From Cribrihabitans marinus (GTDB lineage Bacteria > Pseudomonadota > Alphaproteobacteria > Rhodobacterales > Rhodobacteraceae): DNA of 64,000 nt. The notes below the pieces were generated by a model. It saw nothing but the letters and a program-made list of their open reading frames with translations, was not told the origin of the DNA and did no database searches. Made by a program: the position numbers and the translations under genes. Below, one piece after another: positions 56,553-64,000 of this stretch; within the stretch, counting starts at the first letter, position 1; each line of letters begins with the position of its first letter. The DNA lies in the NCBI RefSeq assembly GCF_900109035.1, contig NZ_FNYD01000001.1, positions 1-64,000 on the forward strand. Reading direction: 5' to 3'.

Positions 56553-57529
56553 CGGGCGGACTCCAATTCGGGTGGCCTGGCGCCGGGCGCCAGCGGGAAA
56601 TGGCAGGTCACGTCGCCCGGTGGCGGCGGAACCGTCTTGCATGTCTCCTGCGCCCAGGGGCAGCGGGTGTGGAATTCGCAGCCCGATGGCCGCGACAGGA
56701 GCGAGGGAACCTCGGCGGGCAGCGTGATCCGGTCGTGTACCTTGTCGGGATCGGGCTCGGGGTTCGCCGACAGAAGCGCCGCAGTATAAGGATGGCAGGG
56801 GGCGGAGAACATCGCCTCGGTCTCGCCCTTCTCGACGAAGCGGCCCAGATACATCACCGCCGTCCGGTCGGCCACGTGATGCACCACATGCAGGTTGTGG
56901 GTGATGATCACCATCGCAAGGCCCAAGCGTTCGCGCAGATCGTTGAGCAGGTTCAGAACCTCGCCCTGCACGGACACGTCCAGCCCCGCAGTCGGCTCGT
57001 CCGCGATGACCAGCGCGGGGTCGAGCGCGATGGCCCGCGCCACGCCGACACGCCGCGCCTGCCCGCCCGAGAGCTGATGCGGATAGCGCGATGCGAAATT
57101 CGCCGGCAGACCGACAAGCGACAGAAGCCGCTCGGTCTCGGCCCGAAGATCACGCCCGTCGGAACCGTGGATCCGGTAGGGCTCGGTCACCAGATCCCCC
57201 ACGGTCATCCGCGGAGAAAGCGAGCCCACCGGGTCCTGGAACATCATCGACATGCGCTTGCGGATCGGCTTCATCTCGCGCTTGCCGAGCCTGTCGATGC
57301 GCCCGCCCTCGAAGGTGATCGAACCCGCGCTGATTTCCTGCAACCCGTTGATGGCGCGGGCCAGCGTGGTCTTGCCGGATCCGCTTTCGCCCACCAGCGC
57401 GAAGGTCTCGCCGGGGCGGACCTGAAAGCTGACGCCCGCGACCCCGAGAATGGCGCTTCTGCTCGCCAGGCCGCCGACCGGAAAGGAAACCTGAACGTCA
57501 TCGACGGAAAGGATCGGATCGTCGCTCAT
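56549..57529 (-). CDS. Dipeptide/oligopeptide ABC transporter ATP-binding protein (DppF/OppF-like)
   Basis: The 326-residue ATPase has Walker A GESGSGKTT near 45, the ABC signature LSGGQARR near 155, Walker B ALVIADEP, and the C-terminal oligopeptide-transporter extension with a Cys cluster (CEFHTRCPWAQETC) that may bind an Fe-S cluster or zinc in relatives. It pairs with the ATPase encoded just upstream (ATGA overlap). Confidence 0.94.
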   Translation of the reverse strand: MSDDPILSVDDVQVSFPVGGLASRSAILGVAGVSFQVRPGETFALVGESGSGKTTLARAINGLQEISAGSITFEGGRIDRLGKREMKPIRKRMSMMFQDPVGSLSPRMTVGDLVTEPYRIHGSDGRDLRAETERLLSLVGLPANFASRYPHQLSGGQARRVGVARAIALDPALVIADEPTAGLDVSVQGEVLNLLNDLRERLGLAMVIITHNLHVVHHVADRTAVMYLGRFVEKGETEAMFSAPCHPYTAALLSANPEPDPDKVHDRITLPAEVPSLLSRPSGCEFHTRCPWAQETCKTVPPPPGDVTCHFPLAPGARPPELESAR

Positions 57530-58512
57530 GCGCTTTCTCCCTCTGCCGCCGATTGATCGACCAGATTGCACCGCGCGGCGTGGCCAGGCGCAACCATCCG
57601 CTCGCTCTGGGCCATGTCGCATCCCGGATGCCGTTCCAGGCAACGGGGCGCAAAGACACAGCCCTCGGGCCGATGGCGCAGATCGGGGATTTCGCCGGGG
57701 ATCGTCGGCAGCACCCGCGTGCGTTCGGTCTGCCGCGCGGGATCGCATTCCAGAAGCCTGCGGGTATAGGGGTGGCGGGGGTCGTGGAAGACATCGCGCA
57801 CGGTGCCACGTTCGACGACTTCGCCGGCATACATGACAACCACGTCCTGGCACAGTTCCGCAATCACCCCCAGATGGTGCGAGATGAACATCACCGAACA
57901 GCCGATCTGCTCCTGAAGATCCTGCAAGAGCTCGATCGTTGCGACCTCGAGCGTCGCGTCGAGCGCCGTGGTCGGTTCATCGGCGATCAGAAGCGCGGGC
58001 TCCATCATCAGCGACATGGCAATCGCGATCCGCTGCTTCATGCCGCCCGAGAACTGGTGCGGATACCGGTTCAACGCGCTGTCGGCATCGGGGATGCGCA
58101 CCAGCTTGAGCATCTCGATGGCACGGGCGGCTTTTTCGGCCTTCGACTGGCCCGAGCGGTACTGAATGTTGATCATCTGCTCGCCCACGGACAGGACCGG
58201 GTTCAGCGCCCCCATCGGGTCCTGAAACACGGTGGATATGCGCGGGCCGCGCAAGTCCTGCATCTCGCGCCGGGTGAGTTTCGTCAGGTCGCTCTGCCCC
58301 TCGAACAGGATCTCGCCGTTGCGGATTTCTCCGTTGTCGGCCAAAAGCCCGAGGATCGCGTTGATCAGCGTACTCTTGCCGCAGCCCGATTCCCCCACGA
58401 TTCCGACGATGCGGCGTTCGGGAATATCGAACGTCACGTCCTTGAGCGCGTGCAGCGGTCCGTCCTCTGTCGAGAACCAGACATTCAGGCCGGATACGGA
58501 GAGGGTTGTCAT
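57526..58512 (-). CDS. Dipeptide/oligopeptide ABC transporter ATP-binding protein (DppD/OppD-like)
   Basis: The 328-residue ATPase has Walker A GESGCGKST near 40, signature FSGGMKQR near 155, Walker B ALLIADEPTTALD, and the C-terminal PEGCVFAPRCLERHPGC Cys-rich tail of the family. It forms a heterodimer with the neighbouring ATPase. Starts inside the permease stop (TGATG). Confidence 0.94.
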   Translation of the reverse strand: MTTLSVSGLNVWFSTEDGPLHALKDVTFDIPERRIVGIVGESGCGKSTLINAILGLLADNGEIRNGEILFEGQSDLTKLTRREMQDLRGPRISTVFQDPMGALNPVLSVGEQMINIQYRSGQSKAEKAARAIEMLKLVRIPDADSALNRYPHQFSGGMKQRIAIAMSLMMEPALLIADEPTTALDATLEVATIELLQDLQEQIGCSVMFISHHLGVIAELCQDVVVMYAGEVVERGTVRDVFHDPRHPYTRRLLECDPARQTERTRVLPTIPGEIPDLRHRPEGCVFAPRCLERHPGCDMAQSERMVAPGHAARCNLVDQSAAEGESA

Positions 58513-59390
58513 CAGCGCCCTTTCAGCCGCGGGTCGAACACGTCCCGCAGCGTTTCGCCAAGGAAAGTGAAGCCCAGCGTCGTGATGATGATCGGCAGGC
58601 CGCCCGCGATGGCGATCCAGGCGGTGTCCCTGATCTGGCTGAAGCCGTCATTCAGGATCGAACCCCAACTGGGGGTCGGCGGGCGCACGCCAAGACCCAG
58701 AAAGCTCATCCCTGCCTCGATGGCGATGACCACCGGGATGTCCATCGAGGCAAGGATCACCAGCGGCCCGATCACGTTGGGCATGATGTGGACACCGAGG
58801 ATGCGGGCATTGGACGCGCCCATGCTCTGGGCCGCGGTCACGAATTCCGACGATTTGATCGCAATCGTCTGGGTTCGGATGATGCGGGCATATCCCGGCA
58901 CGTTGACGATGATGACGACAACGACCACGGCCGTCAGCGACGGGCCGACGATGGTGACAAGCGCCAGCGCCAGCATCACGGTGGGAAAGCTCTTGGTGGC
59001 GTCGAAGAGCAGGATCATCAGGTTGTCCAGCCAGCGCGGCCCGTAGCCCGCGATCAGCCCCAACACGATCCCGATCGCCAGCGAGATCGCGGTCGAGACC
59101 AGCGCCACGTAGAGCGCGATCCGCCCGCCGTGTAGAACACGGGCAAACAGGTCACGGCCAAGCTGATCCGTTCCCAGAAGGTGTTCGCCGGAGGGGCCGA
59201 GGAACCGGTCGCGCGGATTGATCCGGGTCGGATCCCATTGGGTCAGGACATCGGCAAAAACCGCCGCCAGGATGACGAGGACGACCAGCGACAGGCCGAA
59301 AACGCCGAGCGGCTCGCGCAGGAGCCTGCGAAAGGATTTCCACAGCTCGGACCGTGCGGCGGCGGGCGGGTTAGAAGCTGCTTCTGACAC
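58512..59390 (-). CDS. ABC transporter permease (DppC/OppC-like)
   Basis: The 292-residue membrane protein has an N-terminal cytoplasmic leader, a first helix (about 28-50), the LLGTDQLGRDLFARVLHGGR motif typical of DppC/OppC, and the EAA-type coupling loop EFVTAAQSMGASNARILGVH. About six helices are expected. It uses a GTG start at 59390, overlapping the upstream permease by 20 bp. Confidence 0.93.
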   Translation of the reverse strand: MSEAASNPPAAARSELWKSFRRLLREPLGVFGLSLVVLVILAAVFADVLTQWDPTRINPRDRFLGPSGEHLLGTDQLGRDLFARVLHGGRIALYVALVSTAISLAIGIVLGLIAGYGPRWLDNLMILLFDATKSFPTVMLALALVTIVGPSLTAVVVVVIIVNVPGYARIIRTQTIAIKSSEFVTAAQSMGASNARILGVHIMPNVIGPLVILASMDIPVVIAIEAGMSFLGLGVRPPTPSWGSILNDGFSQIRDTAWIAIAGGLPIIITTLGFTFLGETLRDVFDPRLKGR

Positions 59391-60315
59391 GGGGGTCCAA
59401 TGCTCCTACGATAAGGTCCGCGACGAGGTTCAGAAGAACGAAGATCACGGTGGTGACGAGGACGGCGCCGGTGACCACGGGGAAGTTCCGGGTCAGGATG
59501 GCGTCATAGACCAGCTTGCCGACGCCCGGCCGGGCAAAAACGATTTCGGCGAACACGGCCGAGGACAGCATCTGCCCGATGCCGACGCCCAGCAGCGTGA
59601 TGGTGGGCAGGATCGCGATGGTCAGCGCATAGCGATAGGTGATCATGTTCTCCGGCAGGCCGAAGGCCCGCGCGGTGCGAATATGGCTTGCCTCCAGCAC
59701 TTCCAGCATGGATGCGCGCACCATGCGCGCGATATAGCCGACCCAGCCCAGCCCCACGGCAAGCGACGGCAGGATCAGGTGGACAATCTGGTCCCCGAGG
59801 TGACCGGGCTCACCGGCCCCGATGGCCGGCAGCCAGCGCAGCGAGACGGAAAATATGAGAAGCGCGTAGATCGCGATCACGAAGGACGGTACCGCGATCA
59901 CCGCAACCGACAGGATGCCCACCAGCCGGTCGGCGAAACTGCCCCGGTTGATCGCGGCCCAGCAGCCCAGCGGGATGCCGATGGCCACCGACCAGGTGAT
60001 CCCGCCGGCGATCAGGGCCAGCGTGAAGGGCAGCTGTTCAAGGACGACATCGAGAACCGGGCGGCCCGACAGCACCTCCTGGCCCAGATCACCCGTCCAG
60101 GCCCCCGAGAAGAAATTCCAGAACTGTACCCAGATCGGCTGGTCGAGGCCCATCTTGACGCGAAGCGCCTCCTTCATCGCATCGGTGGCCCTTGGCCCGA
60201 GGGCGACCGAGGCGGGATCGCCCGGCACGAGATAGATCATGCAAAAGAGCAGGAACATCGCGACCGACACGATGGCCACGGCCAGGCCCAACCGCTTGAC
60301 GGCGTAGTTCAGCAT
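59371..60315 (-). CDS. ABC transporter permease (DppB/OppB-like)
   Basis: The 314-residue membrane protein starts MLNYAVKRLGLAVAIVSVAM, the DppB-type first helix with FLLFCMIYLVPGDP, and contains the coupling loop ASHIRTARAFGLPENMITYR and FARPGVGKLVYDAIL. It forms the channel with the DppC-like protein. Strong GGAGGG ribosome site. Confidence 0.93.
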   Translation of the reverse strand: MLNYAVKRLGLAVAIVSVAMFLLFCMIYLVPGDPASVALGPRATDAMKEALRVKMGLDQPIWVQFWNFFSGAWTGDLGQEVLSGRPVLDVVLEQLPFTLALIAGGITWSVAIGIPLGCWAAINRGSFADRLVGILSVAVIAVPSFVIAIYALLIFSVSLRWLPAIGAGEPGHLGDQIVHLILPSLAVGLGWVGYIARMVRASMLEVLEASHIRTARAFGLPENMITYRYALTIAILPTITLLGVGIGQMLSSAVFAEIVFARPGVGKLVYDAILTRNFPVVTGAVLVTTVIFVLLNLVADLIVGALDPRVRSSF

Positions 60316-60341
60316 GCTGGACCCTCCGCGGGGAAAGGGGA

Positions 60342-60357
60342 CGGGCCGCTCGGCCCG
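60342..60357 (-). promoter_or_regulatory. Intercistronic hairpin after the binding-protein gene
   Basis: CGGGCCG-CT-CGGCCCG, a tight GC stem, sits 10 bp after the binding-protein stop and before the permease genes. Such hairpins commonly stabilise the upstream message or cut read-through so that the binding protein is made in excess. Confidence 0.5.
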
Positions 60358-60367
60358 CCCGATGGCG

Positions 60368-61927
60368 CTATGCCGGCTTGAAATCCGCCAGCAGGGATTC
60401 CCCGTTCGGCTTGAGGCCCGGTTCGATCGTGTCCTTGTGGATAGCGCCGACAACCTCGTGGGTCAGAAAGACATAACAGCCGCTTTCATCCATCAGCGCC
60501 TGCATCTTCTTGTAGATCTCGTCGCGCTTGGCCGGGTCGCTTTCGACAAGTCCCGCCTCGTGCAACTCCTTGTATTCGGCACTGTCGAAGCGTTCCCAGT
60601 TCCACACGCCGATCTGTTCCGGCGTGAACCACACGGTGGCCCAGCTCGGGTCCGGTTGCATCGAATATCGGCCGAGAACCAGTTGCAGCTCCAGGAAGTA
60701 GTCACCCTCTTTTGAGCCCAGGGACCAGAATGTGCCGCTGTCGTTCTGCTTGATCTCGCAGTTGATGCCCACATCGGCGAGGTTCGCCTGGATCACCTGC
60801 GCGGCCGTCAGGCGCTCGGTCTGGTTCAGGATGTCCAGCGTCACGCTAAGCCCTTCGGCGCCCGCTTCGGCCAGAAGCTCGCGCGCGCGGTCGGGATCGT
60901 AGTCGTAGGTCACGCTGTCGCGGTTGCCGGGCAGACCCGGCGCGATGATCCCGTTGCCGACGGAGGCGGCCCCGAAATAGGCGGCATCGACGACGACTTC
61001 GCGGTCGATGGCGTGCTGGATCGCGCGACGGATGCGCACATCCTTGAGCGCTTCGTTGTCCTTGTTCATGCCCAGCCAGACATAAGCGAGCGACGGCTTT
61101 TCAAGAACGACGCTGCCGGCCGGCGGGCTTTCCTTCAGACGTGGCAGAGAGGACACCGATGTCCAGGTATAGTCCAGATCGCCCGCCTCGAACCCGCGCT
61201 CGGCCGTCGCCGGGTCCTCGATCGGAATGATGTGGATTTCCTCGAACCCGCCCGGTTCATGCGCCCAGTCGGGGTTGCGCTTCAGGATGGTCCTTTGCTT
61301 GGGCACCCATTCGGTCAACAGGTATTGGCCCGACTGCGCCACGGGTGTCGTCTCGATCTTGCCGCCGATCTCCTCGACCGCCTTCCGGGACACGATGCAC
61401 GAGGCCGGCGTCGGCAGGGTCGTCGTCCAGAGGGGGACGAACTTGTTCTTGAGGTGAATGAGTCCCGAGAGCCTGTCCTTGACCTCAACCTCCTTCAAAG
61501 CCGACCAGTCGCCGGCATAGGGGCTTTCATTGGCCGGGTCGGCAATGCGTTCGATCGAGAATTTCACATCGTCCGCGGTCACCTCGCCATAGCCGTCGGT
61601 GAAGCCCATGTTGTCCTTCAGCGTGAACGCGACGGTCAGACCGTCAAGCTGTTCGATCGAGGCCGCGGCTACCATCTTCCATTGCCATACATCACCCGCG
61701 ACCGGTTCGATCAGCGGCGGGTATATCGCCCGGATGATATCCTCTTCGGGCAGCGACAGGCGGAAAGCCGGATCAAGGAGCTGCAGATCCGAATAGGATC
61801 GCACGGTCAGGATCTTGCCGTCCTGGCTGATCGCCATCCGGGGATAGGCAAGACTCGCGGCGCCGAAGGCACCCGCGCTCGCCAGGAGAGAACGGCGCGA
61901 CAGGCCGTTGGTCTTTTGGGGGTTCAT
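60368..61927 (-). CDS. ABC transporter substrate-binding protein (SBP_bac_5, DppA-like)
   Basis: The 519-residue periplasmic receptor starts with a twin-arginine-type signal (LSRRSLLASAGAFGAASLA, residues 9-27), suggesting Tat export of the folded protein. The body has the extracellular solute-binding family 5 pattern (AIYPPLIEP, YGEVTADDVKFSIERI, DVRIRRAIQHAIDREVVVDA). It delivers the ligand to the four-gene transporter downstream. Ligand unknown; the family takes peptides, nickel, opines, sugars and other compounds. Confidence 0.93.
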   Translation of the reverse strand: MNPQKTNGLSRRSLLASAGAFGAASLAYPRMAISQDGKILTVRSYSDLQLLDPAFRLSLPEEDIIRAIYPPLIEPVAGDVWQWKMVAAASIEQLDGLTVAFTLKDNMGFTDGYGEVTADDVKFSIERIADPANESPYAGDWSALKEVEVKDRLSGLIHLKNKFVPLWTTTLPTPASCIVSRKAVEEIGGKIETTPVAQSGQYLLTEWVPKQRTILKRNPDWAHEPGGFEEIHIIPIEDPATAERGFEAGDLDYTWTSVSSLPRLKESPPAGSVVLEKPSLAYVWLGMNKDNEALKDVRIRRAIQHAIDREVVVDAAYFGAASVGNGIIAPGLPGNRDSVTYDYDPDRARELLAEAGAEGLSVTLDILNQTERLTAAQVIQANLADVGINCEIKQNDSGTFWSLGSKEGDYFLELQLVLGRYSMQPDPSWATVWFTPEQIGVWNWERFDSAEYKELHEAGLVESDPAKRDEIYKKMQALMDESGCYVFLTHEVVGAIHKDTIEPGLKPNGESLLADFKPA

Positions 61928-61995
61928 GGTCGTCTCCCTGTTCTTGTTTCTTGTTTCGGTCCGCCCGGCAGCAGGCGGTTCCATTCGGTTGTTGT

Positions 61996-62691
61996 TCAGG
62001 TACCGGATTTCTTGGTTCTCGCGGCCTGCTCCGGTGTGCTCTCTGTCTTATCGAGAACCGCGTATTTCGGTATGATCACGGGCGAATTCGCCCAGATCAG
62101 GCGGGCGGGATGCGCGCTTTTGTTGCGCGTGCTGTGCAGAACCTCGCCGGGAAAGCTGAAGCTGTCGCCCGCGCGAACGGTGATCTCCTCATCTTCCAGG
62201 CGCAGGACCAATTCCCCCTCCAGGACGAAACCGTGCTGTTCGCCTTCGCGGGAATAGAGCTCGTCCATGACCGCTTCGCTGTAGGGCGGGTAGTCGGATA
62301 ACCCCATGTGAAACCCGCCGCCGATGGACGAGGACAGCAGCGCATCGGAATAGCCGGCTTCCTCGACTGTCTCGCCGTAAAGAAGGTTCAGATTGCGCCG
62401 ATGTCCGCTGCGCACGACATACCGCCGTTCCAGCGCCCCCGAGCCCGGTCGGAACGAGAAAAACCACTCCTCGGGCACACCGAGCGCCTCCGCGATCCTT
62501 GTGATCTTGCCGAGGGTCGGATTCACGGTACCGCGCTCTATGGCGCTCAGATGGCTGATCGAGACCCCGCTGGCCTCGGCCAGGTTGGCCAGCGTCATCT
62601 GGCGGGCCTTGCGCAATTCGCGCACTTCGGCCCCGAAGGTGGCGACACCCTCGTCCCGGGTCAGACGTTTGTTTCCGGCAGTCGGTGGCAC
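61996..62691 (-). CDS. XRE-family regulator with C-terminal cupin
   Basis: The 231-residue protein has an XRE HTH (about 20-75: LANLAEASGVSISHLSAIER then GTVNPTLGKITRIAEALG) and a C-terminal cupin (about 125-200: HGFVLEGELVLRLEDEEITV, SFSFPGEVLHSTRN). This PuuR-like architecture binds small metabolites in the cupin. It starts with a GTG at 62691 behind GGGGGA, and lies upstream of the binding-protein gene in the same direction, so it probably controls this transporter/hydrolase operon. Confidence 0.9.
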   Translation of the reverse strand: MPPTAGNKRLTRDEGVATFGAEVRELRKARQMTLANLAEASGVSISHLSAIERGTVNPTLGKITRIAEALGVPEEWFFSFRPGSGALERRYVVRSGHRRNLNLLYGETVEEAGYSDALLSSSIGGGFHMGLSDYPPYSEAVMDELYSREGEQHGFVLEGELVLRLEDEEITVRAGDSFSFPGEVLHSTRNKSAHPARLIWANSPVIIPKYAVLDKTESTPEQAARTKKSGT

Positions 62692-62809
62692 CTTTGCGAA
62701 TCCCCCAAGAGTGCTTTCCGTTACGGAAGTCTACCGCAGAATTTATTCAACACGGGAAAATTCTGCAAAAATTCCCGCCGAATCCCCGAACAAGCGAACG
62801 CCGGCCGTT

Positions 62810-64000
62810 TCACCACCGAAGCCCGATCCGCAACGCGTCATAGATTGCCGCATGGATGTTGCGGGAGGCCACCGCATCGCCGATGCGATACAGATCGAAC
62901 GCGCCACCGGGATTTCGTACCGTGAAGACCGGACCGGCGGACGAGACCAGCGCCACCTGGTCCACCTCGCCGCGATTGCGCGACCGCGGCTTGAGCTCGA
63001 AATAGAGGTCGTCGAGCGGCAGGGTGCCCTGGTTCACGACCACCTGATCGAAGCTCCGGGTCTCGACAAAACCGGAATAGTCTGTCCCGATCACAGCGGA
63101 CAGCCTGTTGCCGTCGCGCCGGATGGACTTGAGCGTGCGGGCGACCGTGAACACGGCGTCCTTGTCCTGCAGCGCGCGCATGTAGGGGACCAGGTTCATC
63201 GCCATGATCTCGGGCGCGAAACTGCGGTCGCGGGTCATCACTTCGACATGGCCGCCCGCCTCGGCCACGACCTCGGCCGCCATCAAGGCCGGGTGGTCGC
63301 CGGCATCGTCATAGATCAGCACCCGCTCGCCCGGCTTGACGTCTCCTGAAATCAGGTCCCAGGCCGAAATTCCCAGCTCCCCGCCGTCCTCCAGAATCGT
63401 CGTTTCCGGCAGACCGCCGGTGGCGATCACGACGACATCGGGTCTCAGCGCGGTCACATCCTCGGCAGTTGCGAAGCTGTTGAAGTGAAAGGCCACGTCG
63501 CGGGCCGCACATTGCGCCATGCGCCAGTCGATGATGCCGATCATCTCGGCCCGCCGCCGGGACCGCGCGGTCAGCCGGACCTGCCCGCCGGGATCGCTCG
63601 CGGCCTCGAACACCGTGACCGAGTGCCCGCGTTCCGCCGCCACCCGTGCGGCCTCCAGCCCCGCGGGGCCGGCCCCGACCACGACAACCCGTTTCGAATG
63701 ATCGGCAGGCGGCACCTCGTGCGGCAGCGTCAACTCGCGCCCCGTGGCCGGGTTGTGGATGCACAGCGCGTCGCCGGCCTGGTAAATCCGGTCAAGGCAA
63801 TAGGTGGCCCCGACGCATGGCCTGATGTCGTCCTCGCGCCCGTTCACGATCTTCTGCACGATCAGCGGATCGGCCATGTGCGCACGGGTCATCCCGACCA
63901 TGTCGAGAAGACCGTTCGAGATCGCGTGCCGCGCGGTCGCCACATCGGGAATGCGCGCGGCGTGGAAGGTGGGCATGCCCGTTTCGGCCCGGACGCGGCC
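62810..64000 (-). CDS. DgcA-like NADH:flavin oxidoreductase (N-methyl amine demethylase), 5' end outside window
   Basis: The frame is open to the window edge, so the N-terminal TIM barrel with FMN is mostly missing. The visible 396 residues include the end of the barrel (VGMTRAHMADPLIVQKI), an iron-sulfur segment CVGATYCLDRIYQ...ALCIHNPATG, a Rossmann FAD/ADP motif VVVVGAGPAGLEAARVAAER, and the C-terminal domain of trimethylamine dehydrogenase relatives. The CVGA.YCLDRIY form recalls DgcA (dimethylglycine catabolism) and N-methylproline demethylases. Same strand as the operon that follows. Confidence 0.8.
   Translation of the reverse strand, partial: GRVRAETGMPTFHAARIPDVATARHAISNGLLDMVGMTRAHMADPLIVQKIVNGREDDIRPCVGATYCLDRIYQAGDALCIHNPATGRELTLPHEVPPADHSKRVVVVGAGPAGLEAARVAAERGHSVTVFEAASDPGGQVRLTARSRRRAEMIGIIDWRMAQCAARDVAFHFNSFATAEDVTALRPDVVVIATGGLPETTILEDGGELGISAWDLISGDVKPGERVLIYDDAGDHPALMAAEVVAEAGGHVEVMTRDRSFAPEIMAMNLVPYMRALQDKDAVFTVARTLKSIRRDGNRLSAVIGTDYSGFVETRSFDQVVVNQGTLPLDDLYFELKPRSRNRGEVDQVALVSSAGPVFTVRNPGGAFDLYRIGDAVASRNIHAAIYDALRIGLRW

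Overview
The window is high-GC chromosomal DNA of an alphaproteobacterium, most likely a marine Rhodobacteraceae (Roseobacter-group) member. Supporting this are the order yicC-gmk-carbonic anhydrase, rpsB-tsf, olsB-olsA and obgE-proB-proA, a ribosomal protein L21 with a long C-terminal extension, a ChpT-type phosphotransferase, a full-consensus CtrA box, and several glycine-betaine/dimethylglycine-type demethylation enzymes. No database search was possible, so every call rests on motifs, gene order and remembered family signatures.

Region 1 (1-26,624) is core genome. It holds a secreted PQQ-type sugar dehydrogenase, a GlxA/GbdR-like regulator, class II DAHP synthase, a PAS protein beside a CtrA box, and the coupled chain yicC-gmk-gamma carbonic anhydrase-PLP enzyme-PhoR-like kinase. 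Then come lysR/gcdH, a phosphotransferase, aroQ with an overlapping orphan luxR, a probable structured RNA between luxR and tsf, and rpsB-tsf with promoter and terminator. Ornithine-lipid genes, a DUF3553 protein, chpT, GNAT-obgE-proB-proA, rplU-rpmA, two DUF2059-like exported proteins and tRNA-Ser(CGA) follow.

Region 2 (26,610-40,239) is a 13.6-kb integrated element. A 15-bp direct repeat of the tRNA-Ser 3' end marks both ends, and a P4-type tyrosine integrase sits at the right end. A satellite-like module (AlpA regulator, Toprim/zinc-finger protein, DUF3987 ATPase and two small overlapping or adjacent ORFs) occupies the left. The cargo is a complete type I restriction-modification operon (hsdR-hsdM-hsdS) followed by a truncated-looking gene. 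An IS1380-family transposase relic and a small lipoprotein lie between. An imperfect 31-bp repeat inside each end looks like an integrase arm site.

Region 3 (40,619-64,000) is a catabolic locus. It has two pairs of non-pyrrolysine MttB-superfamily methyltransferase plus dimethylglycine-dehydrogenase-like oxidase (one divergent, one in an operon with a TetR regulator and two TGGACA-N4-TGTCCA operators). It also has a relic of sarcosine oxidase genes and a collinear, mostly overlapping minus-strand run: DgcA-like flavoenzyme (cut by the window end), XRE-cupin regulator, a dipeptide-type ABC importer, two CocE/NonD hydrolases, an alpha/beta hydrolase and an M81 (MlrC-like) metallopeptidase. The simplest reading is import of an amide- or ester-linked, N-methylated compound, hydrolysis, then stepwise demethylation into the folate C1 pool. 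The substrate cannot be read from the sequence.
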